From the NCBI GenBank assembly GCA_009823395.1, contig CM020512.1:11571905-11635904 (forward strand): a stretch of 64,000 nt of DNA, written 5' to 3'. A model generated the notes under the pieces. The model was not told the DNA's origin and did no database searches. It saw only the letters and a list, made by a program, of their open reading frames with translations. Position 1 is the stretch's first letter. Each line of letters starts with the position of its first letter. The stretch is from Thamnaconus septentrionalis. Its lineage: Eukaryota; Chordata; Actinopteri; Tetraodontiformes; Monacanthidae. The translations under genes were made by a program, and so were the position numbers. Positions 1-19,334 of the stretch are shown here, one piece after another.

Positions 1-2013
1 CCACCTCTCTCCTGACTCATGCGGCTGCGCAGGTGGTAGCGCTCCGGCGTTCTCTTCTCGAACTGCTGGATCCTCTGGGCCATGGGCACGTAGGCGGGCT
101 CCTCCTCCGTCGCCGTCTTCCTCTTGTTGCCCGTCGACAGGTTGAAGGGTTTGGGCACCGTGGCACCGCGAAGCGCTCTGGCCTGAGGCAGAAAGCAGGG
201 GGAGCTGCTGAGGCTCGACGTCACAATTGCCACGGGGGCGGAGGTCAAGAGGTCAAACACTCACGGGCGAAGCAGGTTTACGGAGCTGAGAGACAAAGTC
301 GACGTCCCTCTGGGCGGCGGCAGAGGCGGTGGCCGACGTCTTGGAGCGAGTGGTGGTGGAGAAGTTGAACTCTTCGGGGATGGTCGCAGAGAGAACCATC
401 TTTTTTGGAGGCGGGTCTAGAGAGGGGGGAAAAAATAGAGGTGAGGGTGGTTTGAACTATAATGGACCAGGACCCTTTGGAGAACACCAGTGGACTCACT
501 GCCAGCCAGAGCAGCCTTGAAGCTGGCCTCGTTCCTCCTGCGGTGCAGAGCCACCTCCTTCTGCAGGCTCCTGATGCGCTCCAGCTCCTGCTGCTCGGAG
601 CTGTTAGGTCTGTTTAAACGCAATGAAGAGGGAGGAAAAAAAAAAAAATCAGCGTCTACATCTCATGTTGGAAGTTCTGATCACCGCCAACCAAAGACTC
701 ACTCTGTGTTTTCTGCTGCAACTGCTGCCGCTGCTGTTGCCGCCCTCGCTGCTCTTGCGGCTGCCTGGGTTTTGGAGCTCTTCGGGCTTCTCCTGACGCT
801 GCGTCTGGGAGGCGGCCGGGCCACTGGGCTCCTGAGAGTCAACCACAGTTAAAGGAGAGCGAGTGAGTTTTCAGGCGAAGCGGCAGCGACAGAAGATATG
901 AAGGTGGAGGTTTTGCATACTTGCGGTGCTTCTTTGGTGGGGGCGCGGCGGCAGTGCTGGTCGACTCTTTACGTTTGGAGATCCTGGTGGTCAGACAGGG
1001 AAGTCACGCATGCGAACAAATAGGGCTGGGCGATTTCGGACAAAAATAAAATCCAGATTGTTTGGTAAAACTACAAAAAAAATTTAAGAGAAAAACATCA
1101 AATAAATTTCCTTGTTGGGAATGAAGTGCAACTGAAAGAAACTGTAAATCCTCCTTTGGTTCTGTAAAGTGACAACATTAACAGTCTTCTTGACCAAACA
1201 AAGATGAATCCCTTGATCTTAATGAGTGAAAGTCTATTTTTCATCTATACAACATTGATGCAACCCGCTTAAAATTGATTATGTCAGGTAAATTAAATAT
1301 GCCACTTCACCGACACCCCAACACTACCACTCACCTGGGTGGCTGCTGGGCTGGGGGCTGCTTCGTGGCGGCCCTCTGTGGCCTTGTGCCAGCCCGGGCA
1401 GGTGACCTGCTTCCCCATGACGTGACGATGTTGGTGGGCGTAGCCGTGGAGGGGCTGCTGGGCCCCGGTTCTGCAGGGTCGGACTTGACCTGCGGGTTCA
1501 CCACGGCCCTGGGCAGGTTGGCGGTGTCGCCCCGGGTCAGGGGCCGCGACGACCTCCGGGGCGTCTTGAGGCTGCTCTGTGACGCCGTCACACACTGGTC
1601 TGCAGAAAAACAGGATTCCCAATTCACGCCAGAAACCAATTACCATCAATTTCATAATTGAAAGAACTAAACTAATCAACATTCAAGGACACAGAACAAA
1701 CAAAGAGGTAGTTGAGAAGCAATATGAAGTGAAGAGTGGCCACTGTCAGCAGGCAGGAGTTCAAAACAGTAAATCAGATTAAAGATGGTGTGTGTGTGTG
1801 TGTGTGTGGGTTGGGGAGGGGTGTTGTGGCTTTCACAATACAAAAGATGCACTGAGTAACACCAAATGTAAAACATGGGGTGGGTGGAAGTCACTCACCA
1901 AACCAATTGTCGTCTATTTCCGAGCCCTTCATCTCGTTGAGGTCCATCACCTCCGTCGGGGCGTCAAACTCGTACAGCTGAGCAGCGTCTTTACACTCTT
2001 GCTCGGCCATCAT
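1..2013 (-). CDS. tpx2: TPX2 spindle assembly factor, N-terminal half (cut by window edge)
   Basis: TPX2 is a microtubule nucleation factor that activates Aurora A and is released from importin by Ran-GTP. Seven coding exons on the minus strand join in frame: 1899-2013, 1335-1599, 921-983, 703-831, 500-600, 265-416 and 182 to the window edge, giving about 335 residues. All boundaries have AG/GT sites. The first exon encodes the Aurora A-binding segment: LYEFDAP corresponds to SYSYDAP of human TPX2, and IDDNWF to IDSWF. Exon 5 carries the EQQELERIRSLQKEV segment, exon 6 ends VDFVSQLRKPASP, and exon 7 has VPKPFNLSTGNKRK followed by KRTPERYHLRS, which closely match the human central region. Two adjacent ATG codons (2013 and 2010) could start translation. 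The reading phase of the Ala/Arg-rich exon 703-831 is set only by its neighbours. The C-terminal TPX2 repeats lie outside the window. Confidence 0.93.
1018..1275. repeat. Possible interspersed repeat remnant in tpx2 intron 2
   Basis: The stretch begins with TAGGGCTGGGCGAT, a phrase I associate with a common fish interspersed repeat, followed by AT-rich decayed sequence. No terminal repeats were found. Family unknown. Confidence 0.25.
1786..1810. repeat. (TG)n microsatellite in tpx2 intron 1
   Basis: A short TG run on the plus strand, therefore CA in the tpx2 transcript, lying mid-intron between the first two coding exons. Confidence 0.8.
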
Positions 2014-2530
2014 GTCCGGCGCTCCGCTCGACAACCTGAGCAAGAACACGAGCACACAAACAAACACAAGACAAGCCAACACGACAGACGGTTATTAGAT
2101 TGACCTGAAAGCAAAGGGAAGCCCGCGGTCGGTGACATGTGAAAAACAGAGACGTGTTATGACGACGCTGCAGCTAGCTGGATGCTCCATCCCTACAGCT
2201 AGCTTCTCGCGCCGTTAACACTGCGTCCGCTTTAACTAACACTTTAGGAAAACAAGACGGGTGATGCCGCATTAGGTGAACAAATTAAGATAGTACCTTT
2301 CCGTGAAGTTCAGTGTCTTTCTAAAAAAAATAAAATCGTGTTTAAAAAAGTAGTTCCAGCCGGAGACTCGGGCTTGCCCCTTGATAACTCGGTGCAGAAT
2401 GCAGAGGAACCGTTGGCGCTTAAATTGTTTGCCTGCGTTTTGAACCAGCCAATAGGGCGCAACCGAACAGAGCTCGCCACTTATTGGCCCGTTTGGATCA
2501 CATGATAACACTACATACTGACTGGGCTAG
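2014..2530 (-). promoter_or_regulatory. tpx2 5' UTR and probable cell-cycle promoter
   Basis: The first coding exon appears to begin at an acceptor near 2037, so an untranslated exon lies upstream. The region holds a CCAAT box on the plus strand (2449-2453), an inverted one (ATTGG, 2483-2487), a TTTGAA element (2439-2444) and a GGCGCTTAAA stretch near 2415-2424. Paired CCAAT boxes with a CHR-like element are typical of G2/M genes such as TPX2. The transcription start is inferred, not seen. Confidence 0.5.
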
Positions 2531-3088
2531 TTTGAGGCATCTCGTGAGTGTCTGTAGTACCATGACTGCCTGGCTATGTGTGTGTGTTGTTGTTGTTGTT
2601 GTGTAATGTTGCGGTGTTAATATTGTGCTGCGTTTTTAAATAAAATAAATAAATGAATGAATACGGTGGAGGAGACCAAAAAAAGTGTGTGTGTGTGTTT
2701 CACGGATGACAGTTTCTCTATGGACAATTAAGTAGGGACAGCTGTGTTGTCCCTGTAAGCCCCTCTTGCACAGGTGGGCCAAATCAGGACGGATGCGATA
2801 AAGAGGGAGGAAGAAGCACCGCGATAGCGTTGGTCGGTGGACGCGACATCTGTCTAGTCAGCGCCGGTTTCTCTCGTTGGTCGCCGGTTGAACTTGTGGC
2901 CACGCCCCGACGTCCTGACGTCGTGGCATCGGACAGAAGCAGGTTCTGGGATGGGCTATAAGGACGGAGTGAGGCATCGTTTGTTTTTAAAGACTTTTTA
3001 GGGTTATCTCTTGAATTGTTTTATTTTTATTATTCCAATCATTCAAACTGTGTAGCTATTTTAGGCAACTATTTACTGTAGTTTTAAG

Positions 3089-3090
3089 CT

Positions 3091-3121
<31 letters not shown>

Positions 3122-3122
3122 T
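3089..3122. repeat. (TTTA)n microsatellite
   Basis: About eight uninterrupted TTTA units. Confidence 0.9.
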
Positions 3123-3173
3123 TGCTAATTGGGGGAGAGGGACTCCAGGCCATAATTGTGCATGCGACTGCAG

Positions 3174-3245
<72 letters not shown>
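3174..3245. repeat. (TTA)n microsatellite
   Basis: About 24 uninterrupted TTA units. The poly-Tyr and poly-Asn reading frames over it are artefacts of the repeat. Confidence 0.95.
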
Positions 3246-4029
3246 GTGTAATGTGTGTTTGTTTCCTGTGTAGGGTGATTTATGATTGTTTATTATTATT
3301 TTTATTATTTTTATTTTTTGTGGGTTTATACTATCTCTATACACGCAGCCGATTCCATTTATTGGAGTCTCCCTCCTTTCCATACATTGCCCTGGAGATC
3401 TTGAATCTCTTTTAGCTCAGTCTCTGATCTTATTGTTGTTGCAAATAAAGCGTGAAGAACCAATTCTGCCTTGTGGTCTATTGGGGATTGAAAGCAACCT
3501 GTGTAACGCGACATGCGTGTTAGGGGGCGTTACTTTGAAAGTTTGAGACCGAAAAACTGGTCAGAGCGGTATGTAGTCGGCTGTTGCATACCTTCGTAAT
3601 CGCATCAGCAGATGGGTGAACTCTCTTCGAAACTCATGCATTGAGCCTTTTGAGAGAAGTAAAATAAATGTGTAGCCTTCTGATGTTTCAGCGTCCCCCT
3701 TTTAACTGCTTTATCACTGCAGCACAGTGTGCTGATTACTCATTGACATCTACGCGAACATTTTATATATTGCGTTTTACTTTCTGTAATTGTATTTTTT
3801 TTTTAATTGTTATATCTGACCCTTTGCTTTGCGAATGGAAACAACAAGTCTTCAAAGTTATGCATTTATTTTTTAAATAATTTGTTGCGGATACGTTTAC
3901 GCTCTTTTTATATCAAGGCGTCAATGCTGTCGTACATATGTTGGTTACTTGTAGACTGTTTAATAACAATTATCTTTTAAAACATCACTGCGTGGCGTAA
4001 ATAGAGAAAAACGCGATCATAGGTCGTTT

Positions 4030-4199
4030 TCATAAATGTATTCCACTGATTGGCTTTCATCAAAGTCTATCACAAAGCGACGGCCTCTGATTGGCTGAAA
4101 GTACAGCGAGAGGGTGAGTGCAATCTTCGTGGCACTGTCGGCAAGAGGTGGGACTCGCAGGTCCGACAGGAAAACTAAAGAAAAGGCGAGTATATTTTG

Positions 4200-4200
<1 letters not shown>
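4030..4200 (+). promoter_or_regulatory. Probable rhoa promoter with two inverted CCAAT boxes
   Basis: Two ATTGGCT motifs (at 4049 and 4090, 41 bp apart) match inverted NF-Y sites and precede a more GC-rich stretch. The nearest downstream gene on this strand is the RhoA-like gene at 6214, so a 5' untranslated exon near 4150-4650 is plausible. The exon itself cannot be placed. Confidence 0.35.
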
Positions 4201-8258
<4,058 letters not shown>

Positions 8259-9945
8259 GCTGTGCAGCAGGCGGGGTGGGTGGGGCTGAAACCTGCATCC
8301 GCTCTCCTGTTCTCAGAGACGGTCGCGGGCGAAACACAAGAGGGGGTCACACCGGGCCAGAGGGAGGAAGGGAGGCAGGCAGGCAGGGAGGAAATCGTCG
8401 GAGGGTTCAAACGGAAGAATTAATTTAAAAATTAAGAGATGGATTTCAGGATGAGAAAATGCAAGGAAGCTTCCTCCTGGCTTCCCTCTGGTGTGTGTCA
8501 GTCTCTGAGTCCCAGGTATCTTATTTTGGGGAGGGGAGGGGCATTGAACCCACAGATGTGTGCCTGCTTCACTAACAGCCGGACGCCTTCCACGGCCGCC
8601 GCCGCCGCCACTGCTTTCTCTCAGTTCATCTTTGGTTTCTCCCAGCCGCTGTGTTCGCTCACTTCCTCCCTCACTCACAGACCTCGTTTTTTTTTTTTTT
8701 ATTTTTTTTTTTTTTTTTTTTTTATCTTCTTTTTAGTTTTTATTATTTTTTATTTCCCAGAGATTTGCGAACGTACTCGAAGTGCTTTTGTAGTCTGAGA
8801 GCTGTGTGTGTGTGTTGGGACTGCAGCAGACCGTCAGACACACTGTAAGTAGCACGGTTTGGTCTCAACAACAGGAGATCACCCTGAGGACCAAACCATG
8901 ACCTTAAAAAGCATGGTTCTTATTGGAGACAGGCCGTCAGTTCTTCTTTTCCTCTGTTCTTTTAACCTCTTTCTTTATATGTTAATCAGAACTCTCAACG
9001 CTTTCTGCAGCTGCTCTACATCAGTTCCGTACGACGTGCCTTCCTACTTCACTCACCACGCATTTACTGTGCCAGTTAGAAGAAAAGCTTTGTGCGTTTA
9101 GTTTTATTATTATTATTATTATTTTTATTTTTACGTTTTTGACTCTTTTAAGCTTCATATTTTTGCTAAATTTTAATGACCAAGTCCAGAAGTAACACAT
9201 CGAGCTGCTGCAAGGATGCTTACGAATTTGGCCTATTCCTCTTTAAGCTCAACCTTAAAGTCTCACTTGCAGGATCAACGTTAAAAATACCAGGTATTGA
9301 AGCTTCGCCTCCAGACGGTTACCAGTGTGGAAAAACTTCTGTAGGGATCGGACACATTAAAAACTATTACATTATGTCCTCGCGATGTGTTATTTAAAAA
9401 CTAGCAGATTGTTCACTCTGTGCGTGTTCACCGTGAGGATTATATTTCCACCATAGGGGGCGCCGTTAATAACAGTCACGTAGCTTTTTCTGTCACCACC
9501 AAAGATTTTTTTTTTTTTTAAGCCTCGTAATCAAACCATCGGCTGAAGTTCGTCAATAGAGACATTATCTGATGAATGTGGTTGAGGTCACGTGACGCTG
9601 GTCATGTGATGGACAGTGTTTTTTACGGCAGACGTTGCCAACGTACGTCATACGGAACTGATGCACGACGGAAACTAGCAGGTTTTTTTTTTTGTCTGCG
9701 TTCTTTTTAACCCCACCGTTTTTATTTTTGGCCCTATTGTCAGTGACACGCCTCCGCTGTTTCAATAGCAACTGCTTCAAGTTGCACCAGTTTCCAGGGT
9801 TGTTGTTGTTTTCAGGTGTCACGCCTTCCTTTTCCTGCTCTGTACTGTACGTTATTGTAACTTTTGTGATATGCTACTGGCTTACTTTGTACTTTTTGCA
9901 CACATCTAAATACAGAATAGATCAGCGTGGCGAACACCTCGGAAG

Positions 9946-9977
<32 letters not shown>

Positions 9978-10125
9978 GCGAGGCCGTGTAGACGCTACAG
10001 AGGCTCCCCAGGTGTTTTGCGAGAGGAAGGTTCTTTTGTATACAAATGTGTTACTCACATTTCTCCGGTCAACTTTTATAATGTATTCTGAGAAAAAAAA
10101 GGAAATAAAATGTAACCGATAGTGA
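8259..10125 (+). other. rhoa 3' UTR
   Basis: No coding sequence follows the stop. The stretch is T-rich (T runs 8687-8760), contains a (GA)n run (9949-9969) and ends at an AATAAA signal at 10104-10109. Confidence 0.6.
10104..10109 (+). terminator. Polyadenylation signal AATAAA (rhoa)
   Basis: Canonical hexamer about 1.85 kb after the rhoa stop. Earlier signals may also be used. Confidence 0.5.
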
Positions 10126-10261
10126 CCAAAGACAGACATTTTGTCCCTTCTTTGCACATTCTTGAGTTTTATTCTTGTGGCTGAAGAAAAGATTTTAAAC
10201 GGGTAAGAGATCAGTCGGTTTCCTGTGTCTCAAATAATCACAAATAATTAAAAAAAACAAA

Positions 10262-10800
10262 ACTACAATCTAGGCAGGTCCAATATTGACTTTTTGCCGA
10301 TATTCGATGAGCAAATATTGTCCAAATGCTTAATTTCCAATTCCAATAACAACCGACACGATATATCAGTCGTTTTTCCCCAAAACTAATTTTAGGTCAC
10401 ATCGAATAACTCTTGTTGTGGAATTAACACAGTACCTACTTTAATTGTGATGCCTAACTAAATGCATTCCACAAATTAACATTGTCTGTAGAAAATAAGA
10501 ACACCACTCCAACTTAAGTTATGGAAAAGTGCGATATTTATTTTTAACATTTTGTCTCATGGAATGAGAATGAGGTAAAGTGCACACAAGGAAACAAAAG
10601 TGCACAGATACAGACGGACTCAGTCCTTAGCCCATTGCTAAACATGAGCAAAAATTAAACCTGCACCCCCCCCACAGGCATCCATGATTTATATTTGCGC
10701 ACGTTTGGCGAAACCCGGCATGATCAGGTTTTCATTATCGGAGGAAAAACTGATAACGAAACGTACAGGTATTACAAAAAATGCGGAATCCCTACTACAA
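10262..10800. mobile_element. Decayed interspersed repeat between rhoa and the Nudix gene
   Basis: The stretch contains phrases such as GCCGATATTCGATGAGCAAATATTG that resemble a widespread fish DNA-element fragment. No open reading frame or terminal repeats are visible. Low-confidence family call. Confidence 0.25.
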
Positions 10801-11182
10801 TCTTAAAAGAGATAAAATATGACAAAGCAGTCGGCCTAGTTAGCTTGCTGCTGCTTTCCCCTCAGCGTCAGGAAGCAGCTGACGTCCAGTTTCAGCTCCT
10901 CTGTGAGGAGTCAAACCTCTCCCAGGAGACCTGCTAATAATTAGTAAAAAGTAAAGTAAAAACGGTTAAAGCAGATGGAACAAGCTGCTCAAACTTGTTG
11001 CAAAATGGACCCGTCTGCCAGTCCGGGCATCCATCTTCACCACGTAGGATCTACGCAGCTCATTGTGGATGTTCTCTTTATGGCACCAAGCCGAGTGTTT
11101 GTCTCTCTCGAAGCTGACCAGAGATGTGTGAGGGCACCATCATCATCATCAACAGCATCAGTTTTATCATCAGTCAGCAGCA

Positions 11183-13111
11183 TCACTCCAGAGTCTGGTG
11201 GAGTCCAGTAACCAGCTCATGATAGCGCGGCTCTGGAACGAGAAGAGAAGCGTGAAGAGGTCAGCTGACGGAGACGCCAACTACGGCTGGGAACATCTGA
11301 CACCACCACACCTGTGTCCGGCTCCAGGAAGGAGTGTCTGATCAGGAAGTCCAGCACCACCATGGCCGAGTTGGGCTTGAAGTCGTCTGAGGCCACCAGC
11401 TCCTTGACCTGAAATCGAGACGGGACGTCACAGCCAAACACCACTAGGTGGCCTCGAACACCTGGTTCTGCTCCTGGTTCTGCCGCAGTCACACACACTG
11501 ACCTTCTGTATGGGCAGCAAGTAGAACTCCTGAACCTCTCCGTCCCCGATTGTGGGTCTGAAATCAGGAGGAAGCTCCAGGTCGAAGACGAACTGGATCT
11601 CTGGGAAGACGCCCTCGTCATCAAAGTAGGTGTAGCTGTGAAACAGGAGTTAGTTAGAAGTCTGACCAGGTGAGTAGCGCTGGAGCTTCTCACGGCCGAT
11701 CTGCCAGAAAGATGATTTTCCTTCCTCACCTGACGGTGCTCACAGGACGAGCCCTCTCAGCGATGGCTGCAGGGATGGACGCCTCCTCCTGGCACTCTTT
11801 CACCAGAGTGTGTTTGAGGCCCACGTCGGCAGCCACACCACCTGCCGCCTTCCGTTCAAACGCACAAACACAACACGACACGGCCCCTTAGTGCGACAAT
11901 TTAAACACTTGATGCTTAAACCACTTCCAGTCTCTCTACGCTCCTCACCACATTGTCCAGCAGCCCCGGGTACGTCTGCTTGGTGGCGGAGCGGCGCGCC
12001 AGCCACATGCTGACCTCGCCGTCACTTCCTACAGTGTAACCGTTCACATGGACGCCGTAGCGCTTCACCCCAAACAGACCTGTGGAGGAGCATCACAGTC
12101 GCAGTGGTTAGCGCTGCCGCCTCACAACAAGAAGGTCGTGGGTTCGATTCCAGCCAGGCCAGGGATCTTTCTCTGTGGAGTTTTTATGTTCTTCCCGTGT
12201 CTGCGTAGGTTCTCTCCGGGTTCTCCGGCTTCAAAAATGTGCATGTGAGGTGAATTGAAAACTCTAAATTGTCTGCAGGGTGTGTGTGTGTGTGAGTGCG
12301 AATGACCCCTGCAATTCAGGAAGAAGCGGGGATTGAAAATGGATGGATGGAGTTTGAAATGTGTATAAGTGTGAACACACACACACAAAGGTACTTACTG
12401 GTGGCGGCTCGTTCCATCCACAGCAGGGGAGGGTCCGAGAACTTTGGCATCACGCTGTACCTCTGAGAAATCACAACACTTCACAGTCACTGCCTTGAAT
12501 TTGATTTTGACAAAAAAAAAAAAAACAACTCATAATGTAAATTTAATTTTGATTAAAAAAAAAATCACATCAAGATACTTTTGATGAGAGTTGATACTTT
12601 CAATCATGATGAGAATAAAAAGTATTTTTTAACTATTTAATGTTACAAAAAAAACAAAAAACGAGCGCCTTCCTTCCCATTATGACTCCACCTGGCCGGC
12701 CCCGCCCCCTCTTGCTCTCTCACCTCGTCTCTCCACCCTCTCAGGCAGGTGAAGCGGTTCTCCTGTCTCACCGCCTGCAGCACCGCATCCACGGCCTCGG
12801 ACCTCCTGCCGTACGAGTCCAGCGCTCCGCAGAGCGACACAGCGCCATCTCTCGGCGGGTCGAACACCTCGGGGTGCCGCGAGATCAGCCCGGCGACCTG
12901 CGGAGGAATCCAGCCGACGTGCGCTCCGTCCACCTCGAGGCGGAGACAGCTGGGACGGCAAGAGCCTGAGGAGAGAAGAAACTAGTGCCAACCAATGCTG
13001 CGAAACACCGCCCTCCGATCCCCGTCATGTCTGCATCGTACCTGGGAAATAGAAGCTGTTCATTCGGCGGAGCAGCTGCACTACTTTCTCCGACCAAGCA
13101 CCGTTAGCCAT
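11183..13111 (-). CDS. Nudix hydrolase with N-terminal DUF4743 (YJR142W/plant NUDT24-like)
   Basis: The relatives of this family in yeast and plants hydrolyse damaged (oxidised) thiamine diphosphates. Eight minus-strand exons, 13042-13111, 12724-12965, 12399-12462, 11949-12079, 11730-11848, 11503-11635, 11312-11408 and 11183-11232, sum to 906 nt, exactly 301 codons plus a stop, with GT-AG borders throughout. The N-terminal part reads LRLEVDGAHVGWIPPQ and PEVFDPP, as in DUF4743. The centre has YSVMPKFSDPPLLWMERAA and KRYGVHVNGYT. The Nudix segment is residues 170-194 (AAGGVAADVGL, then KECQEEAS), with likely metal-binding Glu 187, 190 and 191. The first Glu of the classical Nudix box is Val here. 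The start lies in MANGAWSEKVVQLL. The substrate is inferred from the family only. Confidence 0.88.
12090..12350 (+). mobile_element. tRNA-derived SINE in intron 3 of the Nudix gene
   Basis: The Pol III A box (TGGTTAGCGCTG, 12105-12116) and a perfect B box (GGTTCGATTCC, 12141-12151) are followed by the TGGAGTTTTTATGTTCTTCC body common in fish SINEs. The tail ends in GGATGG repeats at 12350. The element lies opposite to the host gene. Part of the usual 3' body is missing. Confidence 0.8.
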
Positions 13112-14559
13112 TCTTTTTTTCTTTTAAAGAATTGAAGTTTTAAAACATGCCAGCTCCAGCAGCACTACTACACACATAAAGTCGTATCTGGGTTAAAAAC
13201 ACAACGGTGGACCAACGGCAGTTTTATCATGAATGGCAAGTTTCTCACAACACTAAAACGAAACGCCTACGAACTGGGTGACAGCATGACGTCGCGCCTC
13301 CAATGCGCATGTCACGAGTGTCTTCTTCGTGGTTTGCATTTTAAAAAAAATTATACATTGTTTGTATTTCCCCTGCTGCGACTCATTTAGTTATTTACTG
13401 TTTCTCCAATACCATTCGTTGCCTCCTAATATGTTATTTTGCCTTTAAACAGGTCCATCGTACTTAACTTTTAAAAAATAAAGCTGGATAGCTAAATAGT
13501 TATATGTTTGGCAAAACAAATGTAATGCTTAACATTTGAATAATATTATAGATATACACATATACAAAAGCGCTATTAAAAATAAATACATAAAATGTTT
13601 CATTTTTGTCTTACTTCCGGTATTGGCGGATGTTTTGATTCATTGTAGCCAATGGTGGCTACTGTAAAAACGTGTTTTCCTAAACATTTTGTTTAAAATT
13701 GGACGACTTATTAAACGAATTTAAAATAAAATAGTTGAAATTATGAAAGTGGCCGTAAACTTTAAATGATTGACAAAAATTCATCATGCTGTGTAGAGCG
13801 TCATGTACCTGCGAGTCTTGTTTTGAAATTTCAATTCCAGCCCAGTAGATGGCAGTGTCGTGCAAAATGGTCTAAGAAAATCATCTAGTAACAGGTAAAC
13901 GAATAACAGTTCTTCCACTGGAAGTAATCGTCACAGTATTGAATTTAACCCAAAGCTAATATTTCTATTGATTTTTTTTTTTCACTCGGTCGTGGAGCTG
14001 AAGGACAAATATTATGTCCCGTCGAGGATTGTGTTCACAGCGCTTTTGCTAAGTTTGCTGCCTGCCGAAATGATGTTGTTATGCTAGCATTAGCTCCTCG
14101 CTAATCATCTGTAGCCGAATGTTTTGGTCACACCACGGCAAGTCTTATCAAGAATAATCAAGGAATTTAAGGTAAAAAAAAAAACAAACAAACTAACTAA
14201 TAATAACATACGTACACCTATCGCAGTTTTCTATGCTATTCATCTAGAACGAGTTTAAGCAGCGGACTGGGCTACACTTAATATAATCGGATGCTAACAT
14301 GTTAACAAGTAACAAATTATTTTCTCACTAGATAGACACAAGTTTCAGAAATAACTGCATCCCGCAAAGAGGAGTTTGTTGTTGTTAAGTTGCTGACCTT
14401 TGGGTGTCGCCAACAGAAGTAGCAAGTGAGCAAGTCATAGAATTACCCACCGTTTGGACAATTTTATTCCTGCTCAGTATGGAAAAGAGTATCAGACCAG
14501 AAAATGAATTGCTCTTCTCTCCTGTCCTCTCTCTTGTTGAAGACTTTTGTCCGTCCACC
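13112..14559. promoter_or_regulatory. Divergent promoter region of the Nudix gene and gmeb2
   Basis: The two genes start head to head across about 1.45 kb. The middle holds an ETS-type site (ACTTCCGG, 13613-13620), an inverted CCAAT (13622-13626) and a CCAAT (13649-13653), a common layout for housekeeping promoters. A possible untranslated gmeb2 exon starts after the acceptor CCAACAG at 14416. The rest is AT-rich with nothing recognisable. Confidence 0.45.
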
Positions 14560-17713
<3,154 letters not shown>

Positions 17714-17842
17714 GATGGCGAACTGAGTGAAAGATGGCAGGCCGGCGTGCGGCGACTGTAAATATGTTTTTATAAAAGCTGTTTCTAAAGCCTTTTGTTC
17801 CACAGAGACTAAAAAATAAGAACAATCGGCAGTTTTTTTTAA

Positions 17843-17848
17843 AATAAA
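17843..17848 (+). terminator. Polyadenylation signal AATAAA (gmeb2)
   Basis: Canonical hexamer 130 nt after the gmeb2 stop, giving a short 3' UTR. Confidence 0.7.
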
Positions 17849-17870
17849 TGCTCAGTTTCTAGGATCAACG

Positions 17871-19022
17871 CTCACTTCATTTGTCTCCAACAAAAGTTTT
17901 CTTTCTGAGTTGAAATAGACCCTGGAACAGCAGCTTCCCAGCCTCACTGACACCCAGCCAGATGACCACATCTATACATGCATATTCCTGAGAGAGTAGT
18001 GGAGATTAGATTGTGAATAATGACTGTAAAAAATGATTATTGACAATCAGTGGCACAAGCAACACAAATTCCAGACAGCGTTCAGAGAGAAACGGTAGCA
18101 AAAAAACATTAATAATTACGACTGCTGTGCAGTCTTGTGACCACTGGGTGGCACCACAATACCACTGCGTTGTGTTGTTGCGGTATTTGTCCAAAATGAC
18201 TGGAGGGGAAAACTGATGTTGCGCTTCCCTGCCGCATTATTTCAAATCTCCAGTAGGAGGCAGCACCACTGGTTTTCAGTGAATCCCAACGTACTGGCTC
18301 CGAACCTGAGTGCAGTGATTCGAACTGGGTTTACTGGCGGACCGGCTGGACAGAATGCTAATACAGCAGTGAACGATGTTGATTTTCGAAACTGCGTCCC
18401 TGGAGAAAAACGGCAAAACAACAAACAGACTCTTGTCACTTGCTCAGTGTTGGAGTTCAGTGTAGCTGCAGCCAGATGAGTTGTGCTTATAATTGTGCGC
18501 TTTATCCTGAATACAGCCTGATGTAAGGTGTTTATTGTGTTTTTAACAACATGTTTTAACAACTTTTTTTTGGCGGTCGAGAGGCGCCTCATGGTATAAA
18601 TTGCAGGGGATTGTTGTTGTCATGTTCTTTGAAGTTGTGTGGTCACAGCACAAATAGATTTGAACTATGTTTTGGATATGGCTAAAATGTAAGGGTTAAT
18701 TTGACACTATTGTCATTGTCACACTGTCATTTTTTCCACATGTGACAAATAAGCTGACAACTACCTTTATTGACCGTTTTTCACCTTTATGGCTTTCCTT
18801 GGCACTCTCCTAACAGTCGTATGAAGGTGTACACTTGTTCAGCTACAGTCATGTGAAGAAGGACAAGTTTAATGATGTCTTTGTTTATTTATTTATTTAT
18901 TTTTAGTAGGTTTCAATTGTGTTTAAGCCGATTATGGAAGAAGAACATGTGAACCCGATAAGGTTCTGCTTTCACCCGGCTCCGGCCTCCTCTGACAGGC
19001 AAGAAGACACGTGAGTTGAGTT
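17871..19022. other. Intergenic spacer between gmeb2 and pdyn
   Basis: The genes converge here. No coding sequence or element was recognised apart from a short (TTTA)n at about 18885-18902. Confidence 0.6.
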
Positions 19023-19053
19023 TTTATTAAAGAGAGGCAGCATCCCATTTATT
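19023..19053 (-). terminator. Two polyadenylation signals for pdyn
   Basis: TTTATT on the plus strand (19023-19028 and 19048-19053) reads AATAAA on the pdyn strand, about 285-310 nt past its stop. A (CA)n run lies between the signals and the stop (about 19102-19122). Confidence 0.6.
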
Positions 19054-19334
19054 GAACGGCAGACTCACAGATCAGTTAACGCTCACACGCAGGTCTCACG
19101 CAACACACACACACACACACACGAGACACACAGACACGCAAAAACACACACTGACACGCGCAGGTGTTTTATACACTAGTCAAGAATGCAAGCAAGCAGC
19201 GAGGGGAGGTTTGAGGGGACGGGAGGGGAGGGCAGGCAGGCAGGTGACTCTTCCCGGGTACATGGAGCCTTTTCACACGTGAACCCGCACCAGTTCCGAC
19301 TGTTTCATTTCTCTCTCTGCGAGCAGGGCGCCCC

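Larger units (their letters stand above)
2743..3513 (+). mobile_element. Candidate solo LTR of a retroelement
   Basis: The segment starts TGTGTTGTCC and ends GCGACA, and contains a TATA-like CTATAAGG (2956-2963) and a polyadenylation signal AATAAA (3444-3449) in promoter-then-polyA order, as in an LTR. It carries no coding capacity and is interrupted by (TTTA)n and (TTA)n repeats. I could not find a convincing target-site duplication, so the ends and the call are tentative. Confidence 0.3.

Noticed and set aside
14480..14559. Upstream in-frame ATG for gmeb2
   Set aside because: The ATG at 14560 has a better Kozak context and aligns with the start of GMEB2. The upstream extension has no homology, though it cannot be excluded.
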